Made by a program: the position numbers and the translations under genes. 64,000 nucleotides of DNA, from the NCBI RefSeq assembly GCF_013697085.1, contig NZ_JACEFT010000001.1, positions 372,001 to 436,000 on the forward strand. The letters are read 5' to 3'. Position 1 is the first letter of the stretch, and each line of letters starts with the position of its first letter. Positions 28,201-36,726 of this stretch are shown one piece after another. A model generated the notes under the pieces. That model worked only from the letters and a program-made list of their open reading frames with translations. It was not told the DNA's origin and ran no database searches. This DNA is from Billgrantia kenyensis (GTDB lineage Bacteria > Pseudomonadota > Gammaproteobacteria > Pseudomonadales > Halomonadaceae).

Positions 28201-29198
28201 GGCAGCCAGAAACCGCCCAAGTGGTGACACTGCTGCTCGAGCCAGCGCATCAGCTCGATCTGCAGCACCAGGCAGGCGCGGGTTTCGTCACGGGCCGAGA
28301 AATCACCCTTCACCCGCAGCCGAATCGCCATCACCGACAGCTGGCGCTGCTCGATCTCGTCTTCACGCAGCGGAGAGCTTCCCGGCGCCAGGGTTCGAGA
28401 GAAGGCGCCTTGGGGGGACAGGCTCTGCAGATCGGGGGAGCCATCCGACCAGAAGCGCGCCAATTGAAGAAAATTTGGCTCTGGCTGCTGGCCGGAAAGC
28501 GCCAGCAGCTGCAGGTAAGCGTTGTACTGCTCGTGCGCAGCGGCCAGTTGGCCCTGCTCGGCGAGCTGGCGAACCAGCCGCTCGTGAAACGGCCCGTAGC
28601 CGGAGAAGCGGCTGACCAGCGTCTGCAGCAGCGCGTCGGGTACTTCCTCGTTACGCTCGAGAACGCCTTCGGCAAAGCGAATCACGCGTTGACGCCATTC
28701 ATTGCGCAACTGCACCAGCCAGCGCTGGAATTCGGTGCAAGCAGGGAGCTGGAGCTCTTCGACCAGATCACCCCGGTAGTGCGACAGCAGCTGTTCCAGC
28801 GTCGCCACGTCAAGTGATCCCTCGAGCAGTTGCTGAAGCTCGTGCAAGTCGAAGCGCCAGCTGTCAGGGCGACTGAAAGCAATCGTCTGCCGGGTCACGA
28901 CCAGCACCCGGTCCGCCTCCTCGCCCAGCGACTGGCGAAGGCAATGCAGCGCGTGACGAAGATTGGTACGTCCTGAGGAAAGGCCCTGATCAGGCCACAG
29001 CAGTTCGGCGAGGCTGGCCCGGTTGACAGGCTGCCGGTGTAGCAACAAGTAGACCAGTAGCCCCTTGACCTTGTCGTAGCTGAACTGGGTCAGCACGTCA
29101 TCACCCAGGGACAGTGAGAATTGGCCGAACAGTGCTAGGTGGTCAGACTCACTGTGGTGCGCGATTACTGAAGCGTCCTGCATGACGGAACCCTGCAT
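25248..29198 (-). CDS. Giant regulator: SARP-like wHTH/BTAD, cyclase-like, AAA and TPR domains
   Basis: 1316 residues. Residues about 20-105 form an OmpR/SARP-type winged helix (LAELLWPDQGLSSGRTNLRH), about 110-250 a bacterial transcriptional activator domain, about 285-440 a degenerate class III nucleotide-cyclase-like domain, and about 476-800 an AAA ATPase (Walker A GASGMGKS near 506-513, Walker B VLMIDDLQW near 625-640). The rest (about 850-1300) is helical TPR-like. This resembles ATP-dependent activators that sense a signal through the repeats. No signal peptide. The ATG at 29198 lacks a clear ribosome site; the next ATG (29183) is an alternative. It follows miaE by 15 bases, so it is probably cotranscribed. 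Target genes are unknown. Confidence 0.88.
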   Translation of the reverse strand: MQGSVMQDASVIAHHSESDHLALFGQFSLSLGDDVLTQFSYDKVKGLLVYLLLHRQPVNRASLAELLWPDQGLSSGRTNLRHALHCLRQSLGEEADRVLVVTRQTIAFSRPDSWRFDLHELQQLLEGSLDVATLEQLLSHYRGDLVEELQLPACTEFQRWLVQLRNEWRQRVIRFAEGVLERNEEVPDALLQTLVSRFSGYGPFHERLVRQLAEQGQLAAAHEQYNAYLQLLALSGQQPEPNFLQLARFWSDGSPDLQSLSPQGAFSRTLAPGSSPLREDEIEQRQLSVMAIRLRVKGDFSARDETRACLVLQIELMRWLEQQCHHLGGFWLPGATGGLGLACFGTHGPAHQLAELVALYEHCRRVLPEEVTRHWNGEGEPPRIELAAGLNSGRVVYLPERQLVDPLGQVTQGALELMSAAEGSELVISQEASQHMPPALDLQPRLSSRLVASDGRVRLRALVLGHNEGGREAMPPSLVGRESSLRVLRDALARAGIGLRQSVLVRGASGMGKSALMVGFRQLELSRDAAICWQPTTRLSVLEPYGVARALLRWHLDGKLDEYSLEQLVSDVDLVLTPEQQALLEEALGVRESSEVAQLAKSGEAADLVVALLCRVIERQAIERTQVLMIDDLQWLDEPSFRVLSGLQARLPINCAFMLVASHHGREALPTRLHWDQQVTLGHLDAMQSSRLLSQLARRYRLHLSPRLRGQIIERCDGVPLYMQEICRRLEMDRREGRSVHLDELPRGLLGLLAGRIDQLDGDREVAHIAAVLGRRFRLDFLAECSGWDMAQLNRALEQMRRLEIIEPAGGEGGRREFQFSHQLLQEAAYLSCPRDVRVRIHRQVVSLIEERFPMWIGRHPGDFATHLRRSGHYARGARYFELAAREALKVSANRTAMKMADFGLASLRHVEDQVEREISLLTVRGQAAFALEGHGSPTAHESFVRARELLVQHEGCHAEDAEDLEQAFLVKWGLWVGCSQRHAHADAFSLAASLATIAGRLEDPRYQRLADYARANCEYWAGRIRQAHEHLDEIAPLEQPMMIEWLPFSEHPQVAAACFQGWAICLRGDYRRAEQQVESAIRLAEQIGHPGSLAMALLFAAALYRQLGHVHLAARRAEQAVAMTEMPDLHLWQVSAQGILGWRRALSGDRDGLTMIELAQEELGEITGRDRYHRPALWYSDACLGLDELDRAEDYLDQCLMIARERNTLFMPELAVQLARVRDRLGRPKEEIRLLVEQALECSRLHENRHQELCALEAWLTLIDLHDEAVREQFRSLLDSVSHSDAPVLIRWRTLLDRQLLPSNSANKREVVGND

Positions 29199-29213
29199 GG
29201 CAAAGTGGCGGAA

Positions 29214-29849
29214 TCAGGCCGGCACGCCACTATGGAAACGAAACGCCGTGTCCGGCGTGACTATTAGTTGTGCTTCGCATTCGGCAAAGAAATCCACCCT
29301 CTTGTCAATGGGGGCCGGCGAAAGATGCTGAGCCAGCATCAGGTAATCTTCGTAATGCCGGCCCTCCGACTTGACCAGAGAGCGATAGAACCTTGCCAGC
29401 TCGGGATCGAGATGCGGTATCAGCCGGGCAAAGCGCTCGCAGCTTCTCGCCTCGATAAACGCCCCTATGATGAGAATATCGACAAGTCGCTCCGGTTCTT
29501 GAGGGCGAACGTGTCGGCGCAGCCCCTCGGCGTAGCGCGAAGCGCTCAGGTGGCGGTAGGCGATCCCCCTCGCTTCCATCAGCTTGACGACCTGCTCGAA
29601 ATGCAGCAGCTCCTCGCGTGCAAGCTGGGACATCTTGGTCATCAGCAATGGCTGGTCGACATAGCGATAAAGGAGGCTCATGGCGGTCGAGGCCGCCTTC
29701 TTCTCGCATTGCGCGTGGTCGATCAACAGCAGCTCGGGGTTTTCGAGAGCCCATTGCAGCCAGGTATCGGGCGTGGGGCAGCGGAGGAAATCGAGCAGGC
29801 CAGACGGCAGCTCGACATCGCTGGGGGTCGCTTCAAGAGTGTCGGACAT
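29214..29849 (-). CDS. miaE: tRNA-(ms2io6A)-hydroxylase MiaE
   Basis: 211 residues. The diiron ligands of the MiaE ferritin-like fold are visible as paired Glu/His motifs: IDHAQCEKKAAS, REELLHFEQV, IEARSCERF and SEGRHYEDY. MiaE hydroxylates the isopentenyl group of ms2i6A at tRNA position 37, next to the anticodon. The gene lies between a DUF1289 gene and the giant regulator, each 15 bases away, on one strand. The ribosome site is weak. Confidence 0.93.
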   Translation of the reverse strand: MSDTLEATPSDVELPSGLLDFLRCPTPDTWLQWALENPELLLIDHAQCEKKAASTAMSLLYRYVDQPLLMTKMSQLAREELLHFEQVVKLMEARGIAYRHLSASRYAEGLRRHVRPQEPERLVDILIIGAFIEARSCERFARLIPHLDPELARFYRSLVKSEGRHYEDYLMLAQHLSPAPIDKRVDFFAECEAQLIVTPDTAFRFHSGVPA

Positions 29850-29864
29850 AATACAGGCTCATAG

Positions 29865-30332
29865 TCATGATCGAGAGCAGCCGGAGGAGGACAAGTCGCG
29901 ATGGAGGTTGCATCGTCGTGCGCTGGCTTCTTCGAGCAGCTGCTCGCTCATCCGTGCGTGCAGCTCGGCAGCACTGTACCCGGCGGCGCCTGCCGCAGGT
30001 TCCAGGCCGTAGTGGCCGATCTCGCGAATGCGGTCGCGGCCGACACGCAGCAGCTCTACGGCCCGGGACAAGGCCGGCTGGTCCGCCCGGTAACGAATCC
30101 GGTGGCGGCGCATCTGCTCCTCGAGTCGAGCCTCGTCGACGACACGCAGGAAGCGACCGGCGACTCGCACACGCAGGCTGTCCAGCTCTGCCATACGATT
30201 TTCGCGCTGGCGGACGCTCAGCCCCGGCCACGCCGTGATCTCCTCATCCGTGCGCTGGCATCCCCGGCATACCGGATCGCCCAACGTCGTCGAACACAGA
30301 CCTACGCAAGGCGACGCGATACGCGAACACAT
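29865..30332 (-). CDS. DUF1289 domain protein
   Basis: 155 residues from the ATG at 30332. This start is chosen because AAGGAG lies 7 bases in front of it; an in-frame ATG at 30353 lacks such a site. The DUF1289 domain occupies residues 1-45, with cysteines in SPCVGLCSTT and VCRGCQRT that probably bind a metal. The remaining about 105 residues are helical, Arg/Glu-rich and not recognised (ending in a Cys/Ser-rich tail). The gene is upstream of miaE and on the same strand. Confidence 0.8.
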   Translation of the reverse strand: MCSRIASPCVGLCSTTLGDPVCRGCQRTDEEITAWPGLSVRQRENRMAELDSLRVRVAGRFLRVVDEARLEEQMRRHRIRYRADQPALSRAVELLRVGRDRIREIGHYGLEPAAGAAGYSAAELHARMSEQLLEEASARRCNLHRDLSSSGCSRS

Positions 30333-30448
30333 CCCACACTCCTTATTACTCATCCGTTCAATCTTACCGCGCTGCGCCCCTGGTAGCACGCTGTAGTTCA
30401 GCCGACATTGCGACGACCAAAGTCTAGGCTCCTGAAAGATGGGGTAAC

Positions 30449-30477
30449 TTAACATTGTCGACAGTTTCCCGTAGAAT
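30449..30477 (+). promoter_or_regulatory. Predicted sigma-70 promoter of acnB
   Basis: TTAACA (30449-30454) and TAGAAT (30472-30477) are separated by exactly 17 bases, about 108 bases before the acnB GTG start. No competing pair is seen in the 231-base gap between the DUF1289 gene and acnB. Confidence 0.5.
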
Positions 30478-30584
30478 CTCGCCACCCAGTGACCACGGTT
30501 GTTACACCCGCCAAGGCGGCAGTTTCGACGATCTTCGTCGTGTATCGCCCCGCCTTGGGCAACACACCAGATGAGGGCCCGAAC

Positions 30585-33188
30585 GTGCTTGAAGCCTATC
30601 GCCAACATGTCGAAGAACGCGCCGCCGAGGGCGTCCCGCCGAAGCCCCTGACTGCCGAGCAGGTCGCCGCACTGGTCGAACTGCTCAAGAACCCGCCGGC
30701 CGGTGAAGAGGAGTTCATCCTCGACCTGATTACCAACCGCGTTCCGCCGGGTGTTGACGAGGCCGCCTACGTGAAAGCCGGTTTCCTTACCGCCATCACC
30801 AAGGGCGAGGCCGAGTCCCCGCTGATCGACAAGATCCACGCGGTCAAGCTGTTGGGCACCATGCAGGGCGGCTACAACATCGCCACTCTGGTGGAGCTGC
30901 TGGACGACGCCGATCTCGCCAAGGAAGTGGGCGAGCAGCTCAAGCACACCCTGCTGATGTTCGACGCCTTCCACGACGTGGAAGAGCGCGCCAAGGCGGG
31001 CAATGCCGTGGCCAAGGATGTTCTGCAGTCCTGGGCCGACGCCGAGTGGTTCCTGTCCAAGCCGGCCCTGGCCGACAAGATCACCCTCACCGTCTTCAAG
31101 GTGCCGGGTGAAACCAACACCGACGACCTCTCCCCCGCTCCGGATGCCTGGTCACGCCCCGACATCCCGCTGCATGCCAACGCCATGCTCAAGAACGAGC
31201 GCGAAGGTATCAACCCCGAAGTGCCCGGCACCACCGGCCCGCTCAAGCAGATCGAGGAAGTGAAGGCCAAGGGCTTCCCGGTCGCCTACGTCGGCGACGT
31301 GGTCGGCACCGGCTCCTCACGCAAGTCCGCCACCAACTCCGTGCTGTGGTTCTTCGGTGACGACATCCCGAACGTGCCCAACAAGCGCGCCGGCGGCTTC
31401 TGCTTCGGCGGCAAGATCGCCCCGATCTTCTTCAACACCATGGAAGATGCCGGCGCCCTGCCCGTCGAGATGGACGTCTCCAAGCTCGAGATGGGCGACG
31501 TCATCGACGTCTATCCCTACGAGGGCAAGGTGTGCAAGCACGGCACCGATGAGGTCGTCAGCACCTTCGAGCTGAAGACCCAGGTGATCCTGGATGAGGT
31601 GCGCGCCGGCGGTCGTATCCCGCTGATCATCGGCCGCGGCCTGACGACCAAGGCGCGTGAGTCCCTGGGCCTGCCCGCTTCCGATGTCTTCCGCCTGCCC
31701 GAGCAGCCCAAGGACACCGGCAAGGGCTTCACCCTGGCCCAGAAGATGGTCGGCAAGGCCTGCGGCATGGAAGGCGTTCGCCCGGGCATGTACTGCGAGC
31801 CGAAGATGACCACCGTGGGCTCCCAGGACACCACCGGCCCGATGACCCGCGACGAGCTCAAGGACCTCGCCTGCCTCGGCTTCCAGGCCGATCTGGTGAT
31901 GCAGTCCTTCTGTCACACCGCCGCCTACCCCAAGCCGGTCGACGTGGACACTCACCACACCCTGCCCGACTTCATCATGAACCGCGGCGGCGTTTCCCTG
32001 CGTCCGGGCGACGGTATCATCCACAGCTGGCTCAACCGCATGCTGCTGCCCGACACCGTGGGCACCGGCGGCGACTCCCACACCCGCTTCCCGCTGGGCA
32101 TCTCGTTCCCGGCCGGCTCCGGCCTGGTGGCCTTCGCCGCCGCCACTGGCGTGATGCCGCTGGACATGCCGGAGTCCGTGCTGGTGCGCTTCAAGGGCAA
32201 GCGTCAGCCCGGCGTCACCCTGCGTGACCTGGTCCACGCCATCCCCTACTACGCCATCAAGCAAGGCCTGCTGACCGTCGAGAAGTCCGGCAAGAAGAAC
32301 GCCTTCTCCGGTCGCGTGCTGGAGATCGAGGGCCTCGAGGACCTCACCGTCGAGCAGGCCTTCGAGCTCTCCGACGCCTCCGCCGAGCGCTCCGCCGCGG
32401 GTTGTACCATCACCCTGTCCGAGGACAGCGTGACCGAGTACCTGAAGTCCAACATCACCCTGCTCAAGTGGATGATCGCCAATGGCTACGGTGACGAGCG
32501 CACCATCAGCCGTCGCATCCTGGCCATGGAAGAGTGGCTGGCCAACCCGAGCCTGATGCGCGCCGACAAGGACGCCGAGTACGCCGAGGTCATCGAGATC
32601 GACCTCGACGCGCTCAAGGAGCCCGTGCTGTGCGCGCCGAACGACCCGGACGACGCTCGCCTGCTCTCCGAGGTGGCCGGCGAGAAGATCGACGAGGTCT
32701 TCATCGGCTCGTGCATGACCAACATCGGCCACTTCCGCGCCGCGGGCAAGCTGCTCGAGAAGCAGCCGGCCGGTAGCCTGAAGACCCGCCTGTGGCTGGC
32801 GCCGCCCACCAAGATGGACCAGCACCAGCTGACCGAGGAGGGCTACTACGGCATCTACGGACGCGCCGGGGCGCGCATGGAAATGCCGGGCTGCTCGCTG
32901 TGCATGGGCAACCAGGCCCGCGTTGCCGCCAAGAGCACCGTGGTCTCCACCTCCACCCGCAACTTCCCGAACCGCCTGGGCGACGGCGCCAACGTCTACC
33001 TTGCTTCGGCTGAGCTGGCGGCAGTTGCCGCCGTGGAAGGGCGCCTGCCGACCGTCGATGAGTACCAGCGTTACATGGGCGAATTCGACGCCATGGCCGG
33101 CGAGATCTATCGTTACATGAACTTCCATGAAATCGAGGAGTATCAGAACGCCGCATCCAACGTGATTCCGGTCGCTCAGGAAGCCTGA
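30585..33188 (+). CDS. acnB: Aconitate hydratase B
   Basis: 867 residues from the GTG at 30585, which has GAGGG about 8 bases upstream and gives the family N-terminus ([16 protein letters not shown]); E. coli AcnB is 865. The [4Fe-4S] ligands are Cys in [11 protein letters not shown] and in GCSLCMGNQ near the C-terminus. The N-terminal helical HEAT-like domain, the swivelling domain and the catalytic core are all present. AcnB interconverts citrate and isocitrate in the TCA cycle and can act as an iron-responsive mRNA-binding protein. It is monocistronic: a promoter upstream and a strong terminator at 33275. The frame opened upstream by an in-frame ATG at 30489 is not conserved. Confidence 0.97.
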   Translation: MLEAYRQHVEERAAEGVPPKPLTAEQVAALVELLKNPPAGEEEFILDLITNRVPPGVDEAAYVKAGFLTAITKGEAESPLIDKIHAVKLLGTMQGGYNIATLVELLDDADLAKEVGEQLKHTLLMFDAFHDVEERAKAGNAVAKDVLQSWADAEWFLSKPALADKITLTVFKVPGETNTDDLSPAPDAWSRPDIPLHANAMLKNEREGINPEVPGTTGPLKQIEEVKAKGFPVAYVGDVVGTGSSRKSATNSVLWFFGDDIPNVPNKRAGGFCFGGKIAPIFFNTMEDAGALPVEMDVSKLEMGDVIDVYPYEGKVCKHGTDEVVSTFELKTQVILDEVRAGGRIPLIIGRGLTTKARESLGLPASDVFRLPEQPKDTGKGFTLAQKMVGKACGMEGVRPGMYCEPKMTTVGSQDTTGPMTRDELKDLACLGFQADLVMQSFCHTAAYPKPVDVDTHHTLPDFIMNRGGVSLRPGDGIIHSWLNRMLLPDTVGTGGDSHTRFPLGISFPAGSGLVAFAAATGVMPLDMPESVLVRFKGKRQPGVTLRDLVHAIPYYAIKQGLLTVEKSGKKNAFSGRVLEIEGLEDLTVEQAFELSDASAERSAAGCTITLSEDSVTEYLKSNITLLKWMIANGYGDERTISRRILAMEEWLANPSLMRADKDAEYAEVIEIDLDALKEPVLCAPNDPDDARLLSEVAGEKIDEVFIGSCMTNIGHFRAAGKLLEKQPAGSLKTRLWLAPPTKMDQHQLTEEGYYGIYGRAGARMEMPGCSLCMGNQARVAAKSTVVSTSTRNFPNRLGDGANVYLASAELAAVAAVEGRLPTVDEYQRYMGEFDAMAGEIYRYMNFHEIEEYQNAASNVIPVAQEA

Positions 33189-33274
33189 TCCCCCGAGTTC
33201 TGATAGAATCAATTTCGACTCCGATGCTCGCAACATCGATGGCGGCTGGGGACAGACGCCGGAGCCGATGAACG

Positions 33275-33303
33275 AAACGCCCTCGCAAGAGGGCGTTTTT
33301 TTT
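33275..33303 (+). terminator. Intrinsic terminator of acnB
   Basis: AACGCCCTC and its exact complement enclose a GCAA loop, followed by an uninterrupted run of eight or more T. It lies 86 bases after the acnB stop. Confidence 0.92.
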
Positions 33304-33368
33304 CGCCAAGACAGTGGATTATGTCGGCAAAAAACGACGCCTCGCTACGTTTTTTTACCCGCTTCGTC

Positions 33369-33397
33369 TTGTTGGGCACTCCTTGCGAGTCTAAGTT
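33369..33397 (+). promoter_or_regulatory. Possible promoter of the outer-membrane barrel gene
   Basis: TTGTTG and TAAGTT with a 17-base spacer, 87 bases before the ATG at 33484. Only moderately close to consensus. Confidence 0.35.
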
Positions 33398-33483
33398 TAA
33401 GAAGTCTTTGTGTGCGACCGGACGGGACACCGAGCGCCCACGAATTGAACTAGGGACATATGGGACATTCAAGGAGTCAGAAC

Positions 33484-34095
33484 ATGTCGAACAGAACGCT
33501 CCTCTGCGTATCACTGTCCGCTGCATCGCTGCTGATCGCCAGCGGCGCTCAGGCGCAAACCCACTACGAACCACATGAGCGCTATGCCTATCTGGGACTG
33601 GGCACCGGTTTCAGCTCACTGGAAAACGATCGCGATGAAGTCGACAACTTCATCGAAAGCGGGGGCCGCAACTTCAGCATCGACGACGACGGCAATGTCT
33701 GGAAAGGCTTTGCCGGCTATCAGTTCAATCGCTACCTGGCGGTGGAAGCCTTCTATGCTGACCTTGGCCGGGTTCGTCTGCGTGGAACCGATGGGGCCAG
33801 CGCCGATCTGGAGTCGACCGCCTACGGCGCCAGTGTGGTTGGCCAGCTGCCCGTGACCGACTGGTTCACTCCCTTCGCCAAGATCGGTGCCGCCAGCTGG
33901 GAAACCGAGGTGCGGGGCAACCTGGGTGATACCGATTTAACTCTGCAGGACAACGACGGCTTCGATCCGGTCTATGGCCTGGGAGCCCAGTTCAACATCA
34001 ACCCGATCCTGATCCGCGCCGAGTACGAGCGCTACGATTTCGATAGCGACTACACCATCGATACCTTTACCGCCTCGGTGGGACTGCGCTTCTAG
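33484..34095 (+). CDS. OmpA-like outer membrane beta-barrel protein
   Basis: 203 residues from the ATG at 33484, which has AAGGAG 7 bases upstream. A Sec signal peptide ends after the segment SGAQAQ (about residue 24). The mature part starts with a [13 protein letters not shown] strand and shows alternating aromatic/hydrophobic beta-strands, ending in the outer-membrane consensus ...SVGLRF with a terminal Phe. This is the small eight-strand OmpA/OmpX-like barrel fold; there is no C-terminal peptidoglycan-binding domain. The substrate or role is not evident. Acidic residues dominate the loops. Confidence 0.85.
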   Translation: MSNRTLLCVSLSAASLLIASGAQAQTHYEPHERYAYLGLGTGFSSLENDRDEVDNFIESGGRNFSIDDDGNVWKGFAGYQFNRYLAVEAFYADLGRVRLRGTDGASADLESTAYGASVVGQLPVTDWFTPFAKIGAASWETEVRGNLGDTDLTLQDNDGFDPVYGLGAQFNINPILIRAEYERYDFDSDYTIDTFTASVGLRF

Positions 34096-34123
34096 CCTGC
34101 AGATCCACGTGCGGCGCCACCAA

Positions 34124-34151
34124 ACCGACGCCGGGGACTCCCGGCGTCGGT
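34124..34151 (+). terminator. Terminator hairpin after the barrel gene
   Basis: A perfect 12-bp stem (ACCGACGCCGGG with its complement) around a GACT loop, followed by a short mixed CATCTTG tract, 28 bases after the stop codon. Confidence 0.6.
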
Positions 34152-34234
34152 CATCTTGCGACGAATCGATGAAGACCGGACGACGGGCGTTATGGCATCA
34201 TCCTGTCACTCACTATCCAGGCAAGGAGCCTACG

Positions 34235-34723
34235 ATGAGCTCGATCATCACGCCCGACATCTGCGACGCCCATCCGGACGTGCAGGTTCTCGACCCCATC
34301 TTCGTCAGCTTCGGCGGCCGCGAGGCGTTCTGCGGGCCGATTCGCACGGTCAAGTGCTTCGAAGACAACTCGCTGGTGAAGCAGGCAGTGGGCGAGCCCG
34401 GAGAAGGCGCCGTACTGGTCGTGGATGCCGGTGGCTCGCACCGCTGCGCCATGCTCGGCGACATGCTGGCAGAGCAGGCAGTGGACAATGGCTGGGCAGG
34501 TGTCGTGATGTATGGCTGCGTGCGCGACGTCGATGTGCTGGCCGAGACGGACCTTGGCGTACATGCCCTGGGCGCCCATCCTCGCAAGAGCGAGAAGCGC
34601 GGCGAGGGACTGCGCGACATACCCGTCACCTTCGCCGGGGTGACAGTCGAACCAGGCCAATGGCTGTATGCCGACAACAACGGCATAGTGGTGGCAAAGG
34701 AGCGCCTGCCGCTGGACACATGA
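34235..34723 (+). CDS. rraA: Ribonuclease E activity regulator RraA
   Basis: 162 residues from the ATG at 34235 with AAGGAG upstream; the frame opens earlier but earlier residues are not conserved. The fold-defining pieces of RraA are present: [39 protein letters not shown] and [16 protein letters not shown]. RraA is a cytoplasmic trimer that binds RNase E and slows mRNA turnover; homologous folds include 4-hydroxy-4-methyl-2-oxoglutarate aldolase, so an enzyme role cannot be excluded, but the length fits RraA. No operon partner is obvious. Confidence 0.93.
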   Translation: MSSIITPDICDAHPDVQVLDPIFVSFGGREAFCGPIRTVKCFEDNSLVKQAVGEPGEGAVLVVDAGGSHRCAMLGDMLAEQAVDNGWAGVVMYGCVRDVDVLAETDLGVHALGAHPRKSEKRGEGLRDIPVTFAGVTVEPGQWLYADNNGIVVAKERLPLDT

Positions 34724-34811
34724 GCCCGCGCTCATCGCGGCAGCACTTGTGCATGGTGTGGTCGCGATGCCACCCTAGGGGCATGGACCCGTGTCGTGAG
34801 CCCGACATAAC

Positions 34812-36683
34812 ATGAAGTCACTCGGCGTCGATGTGCTGCGCAGCCTGCGAGAGCACCTGCGCCCTTTGGTGGCGTTTCATCTCTTCTTCACCGTGCTCGC
34901 CTCGAGCCTGCTGCTTCCGGCCGTCGCATGGACCCTGACCAGCCTGCTGCGCCGCTTCGATCGCCCGGTCATCACCAACGCCGGCCTGCTCGACCTGCTG
35001 CTCAGCCCAGCCGGAATCCTGTGGTTGCTGGCTGCCATCGCCCTCACCTTCCTGGTGCTCTACCTGCAGCAGGCCGGCATGATCCTGGTGGCGGTGAAGC
35101 GCCGCGACAATCATTTTCGTCTGGCCTTCATTGCGCTGTGGCAGTCCCTGCACCGGCTCCCCTCGTTGGCCGGCCTGGTCGTGCTGCAGGTAGGGGCGCA
35201 TCTACTGCTCCTGCTGCCTGCGGCCATCCTTCTGGGCTGGCTCTACGACCTGATCATCGGAGGGCTGGACCCCTACTACGTACTGCGCATGCGTCCACCG
35301 GAGTATTGGACCTACCTGGCTGTCGCGATACCGCTAGGCCTCGGCTGGGCGCTGGTTGCCGCATCGCTCTACGTGCGCTGGATACTGGCGTTGCCGGTCG
35401 CCACACTGGAGGGTCTCTCCCCCCTGCCGGCCCTCAGGCGCAGCCGGGACCTGACGCGCGGCCACCGCGCTGAAGTGGCGCTGGTCGTGCTTTCCGTGCT
35501 TCTGGTCATCGTCGCGCTGCCCCTGATTGCCACTGCGCTCTTCGACCGGATCTTCACTCCGATGCTGTGGTGGCTGCCCGAGCGCAATGCCGTGCTGATA
35601 CCTGCCATGCTGGGCTATGTCACCGGCTATATGCTGGTCACGCTTGCCATCACCTTCATTGGTATCGCAGCGAATGCACTGCTTTCGGCCTGTCTTTACC
35701 TGCGGCTGGCTCACCGCGAGCCTCGCCCCGCCCCGCCGCCGCCCGATGCACACCCCGGGCGACTCGCCTGGGGTGTCGAGCTGGCCGTGGTGCTGTTTGC
35801 GCTGGGTCAGGCCTGGTGGATCGTCAACAGCTTCGAACTGCAGGACGACGTGGCGATCATCGCCCACCGCGGCAGCTCCATGGCCGCTCCGGAGAACACA
35901 CTTGCCGCCATCGAGCAGGCGATCGATGACAGGTCGCATTATGTGGAAATCGATGTACGGCTGACGGCTGACGGTGAGGTGGTGGTCTTCCACGACCGCA
36001 GCATGCGGCGCCTGACCGGCGATCCGCGCAACGTCCGAGATCTCAGCCTCGACGAGCTCAGGGAGTTCGATGTCGGCAGCTGGTTCGGTGACGCCTTCGT
36101 CGGGGAACGCATTCCCACCCTGGACGAGGCGTTCGCTGCGGTCCGTGGCAGAAGCGCACTGATGATCGACATGAAGCCTGATCCAGGCGCAGAAGAGGCA
36201 TTGGTAGAAGCGGTGCTCGATGCCCTGGCGCGCGAGCAGGAGGTGCGCCGTCACTGCCTGGCCACCAGCGGCTCGAACCAGGCAGCTCAGTGCGGTAATC
36301 CGGAAGTCGCCAGTGAAACACGCCTCGCCGTGATGTCGAGCAACGTGCTGGAAATGGTCAAGGCGAGGGAACCGGAGCTGCGCGTGACACTGCTGGCCCA
36401 GCTGGTCATGCCGGGGACGCTCGACCGGCGCAGCTTCGATGCCCTTGGCCTGCGTCACAACCGAGTGACGCCCAACGAGATACGCCTGGCACGAGAGCTC
36501 GGCTATGAAGTGCACGCCTGGACGGTCAACGACCGGGCACGCATGTCACAACTGATCGACCTGGGTGTGGACGCCATCATCACCGACTATCCTGACCGGC
36601 TGGCGGAGCTAATCGACGATCGTCGCGAGCTCGGTGACGGGGCAATCCTGCTGGTGAAATTGCGCAACTGGCTGCGGCGATGA
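34812..36683 (+). CDS. Membrane-anchored glycerophosphodiester phosphodiesterase
   Basis: 623 residues. The first about 335 residues contain six to eight hydrophobic helices (the GDPD-associated membrane domain), and the last about 260 form the TIM-barrel GDPD domain. Catalytic residues are seen in IAHRGSSMAAPENT and in EIDVRLTADGEVVVFHD. It should hydrolyse glycerophosphodiesters at the membrane; the active-site side cannot be fixed from sequence. The start at 34812 has no strong ribosome site. It ends just before a hairpin shared with the convergent ggt gene. Confidence 0.9.
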   Translation: MKSLGVDVLRSLREHLRPLVAFHLFFTVLASSLLLPAVAWTLTSLLRRFDRPVITNAGLLDLLLSPAGILWLLAAIALTFLVLYLQQAGMILVAVKRRDNHFRLAFIALWQSLHRLPSLAGLVVLQVGAHLLLLLPAAILLGWLYDLIIGGLDPYYVLRMRPPEYWTYLAVAIPLGLGWALVAASLYVRWILALPVATLEGLSPLPALRRSRDLTRGHRAEVALVVLSVLLVIVALPLIATALFDRIFTPMLWWLPERNAVLIPAMLGYVTGYMLVTLAITFIGIAANALLSACLYLRLAHREPRPAPPPPDAHPGRLAWGVELAVVLFALGQAWWIVNSFELQDDVAIIAHRGSSMAAPENTLAAIEQAIDDRSHYVEIDVRLTADGEVVVFHDRSMRRLTGDPRNVRDLSLDELREFDVGSWFGDAFVGERIPTLDEAFAAVRGRSALMIDMKPDPGAEEALVEAVLDALAREQEVRRHCLATSGSNQAAQCGNPEVASETRLAVMSSNVLEMVKAREPELRVTLLAQLVMPGTLDRRSFDALGLRHNRVTPNEIRLARELGYEVHAWTVNDRARMSQLIDLGVDAIITDYPDRLAELIDDRRELGDGAILLVKLRNWLRR

Positions 36684-36686
36684 ATA

Positions 36687-36707
36687 AAGGCGCCCGGTGG
36701 GCGCCTT
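36687..36707. terminator. Bidirectional hairpin between GDPD gene and ggt
   Basis: AAGGCGCCC and its exact complement enclose a 3-base loop 3 bases after the GDPD stop. The minus-strand reading continues into TTTATT, so it probably ends ggt as well. Convergent genes share it. Confidence 0.65.
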
Positions 36708-36726
36708 CGGCTCGCCTGGCAGCGAA

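Noticed and set aside
31317-33236. A 639-codon open frame opposite acnB
   Set aside because: Same shadow effect; repetitive low-complexity composition and no start context. acnB is certain.
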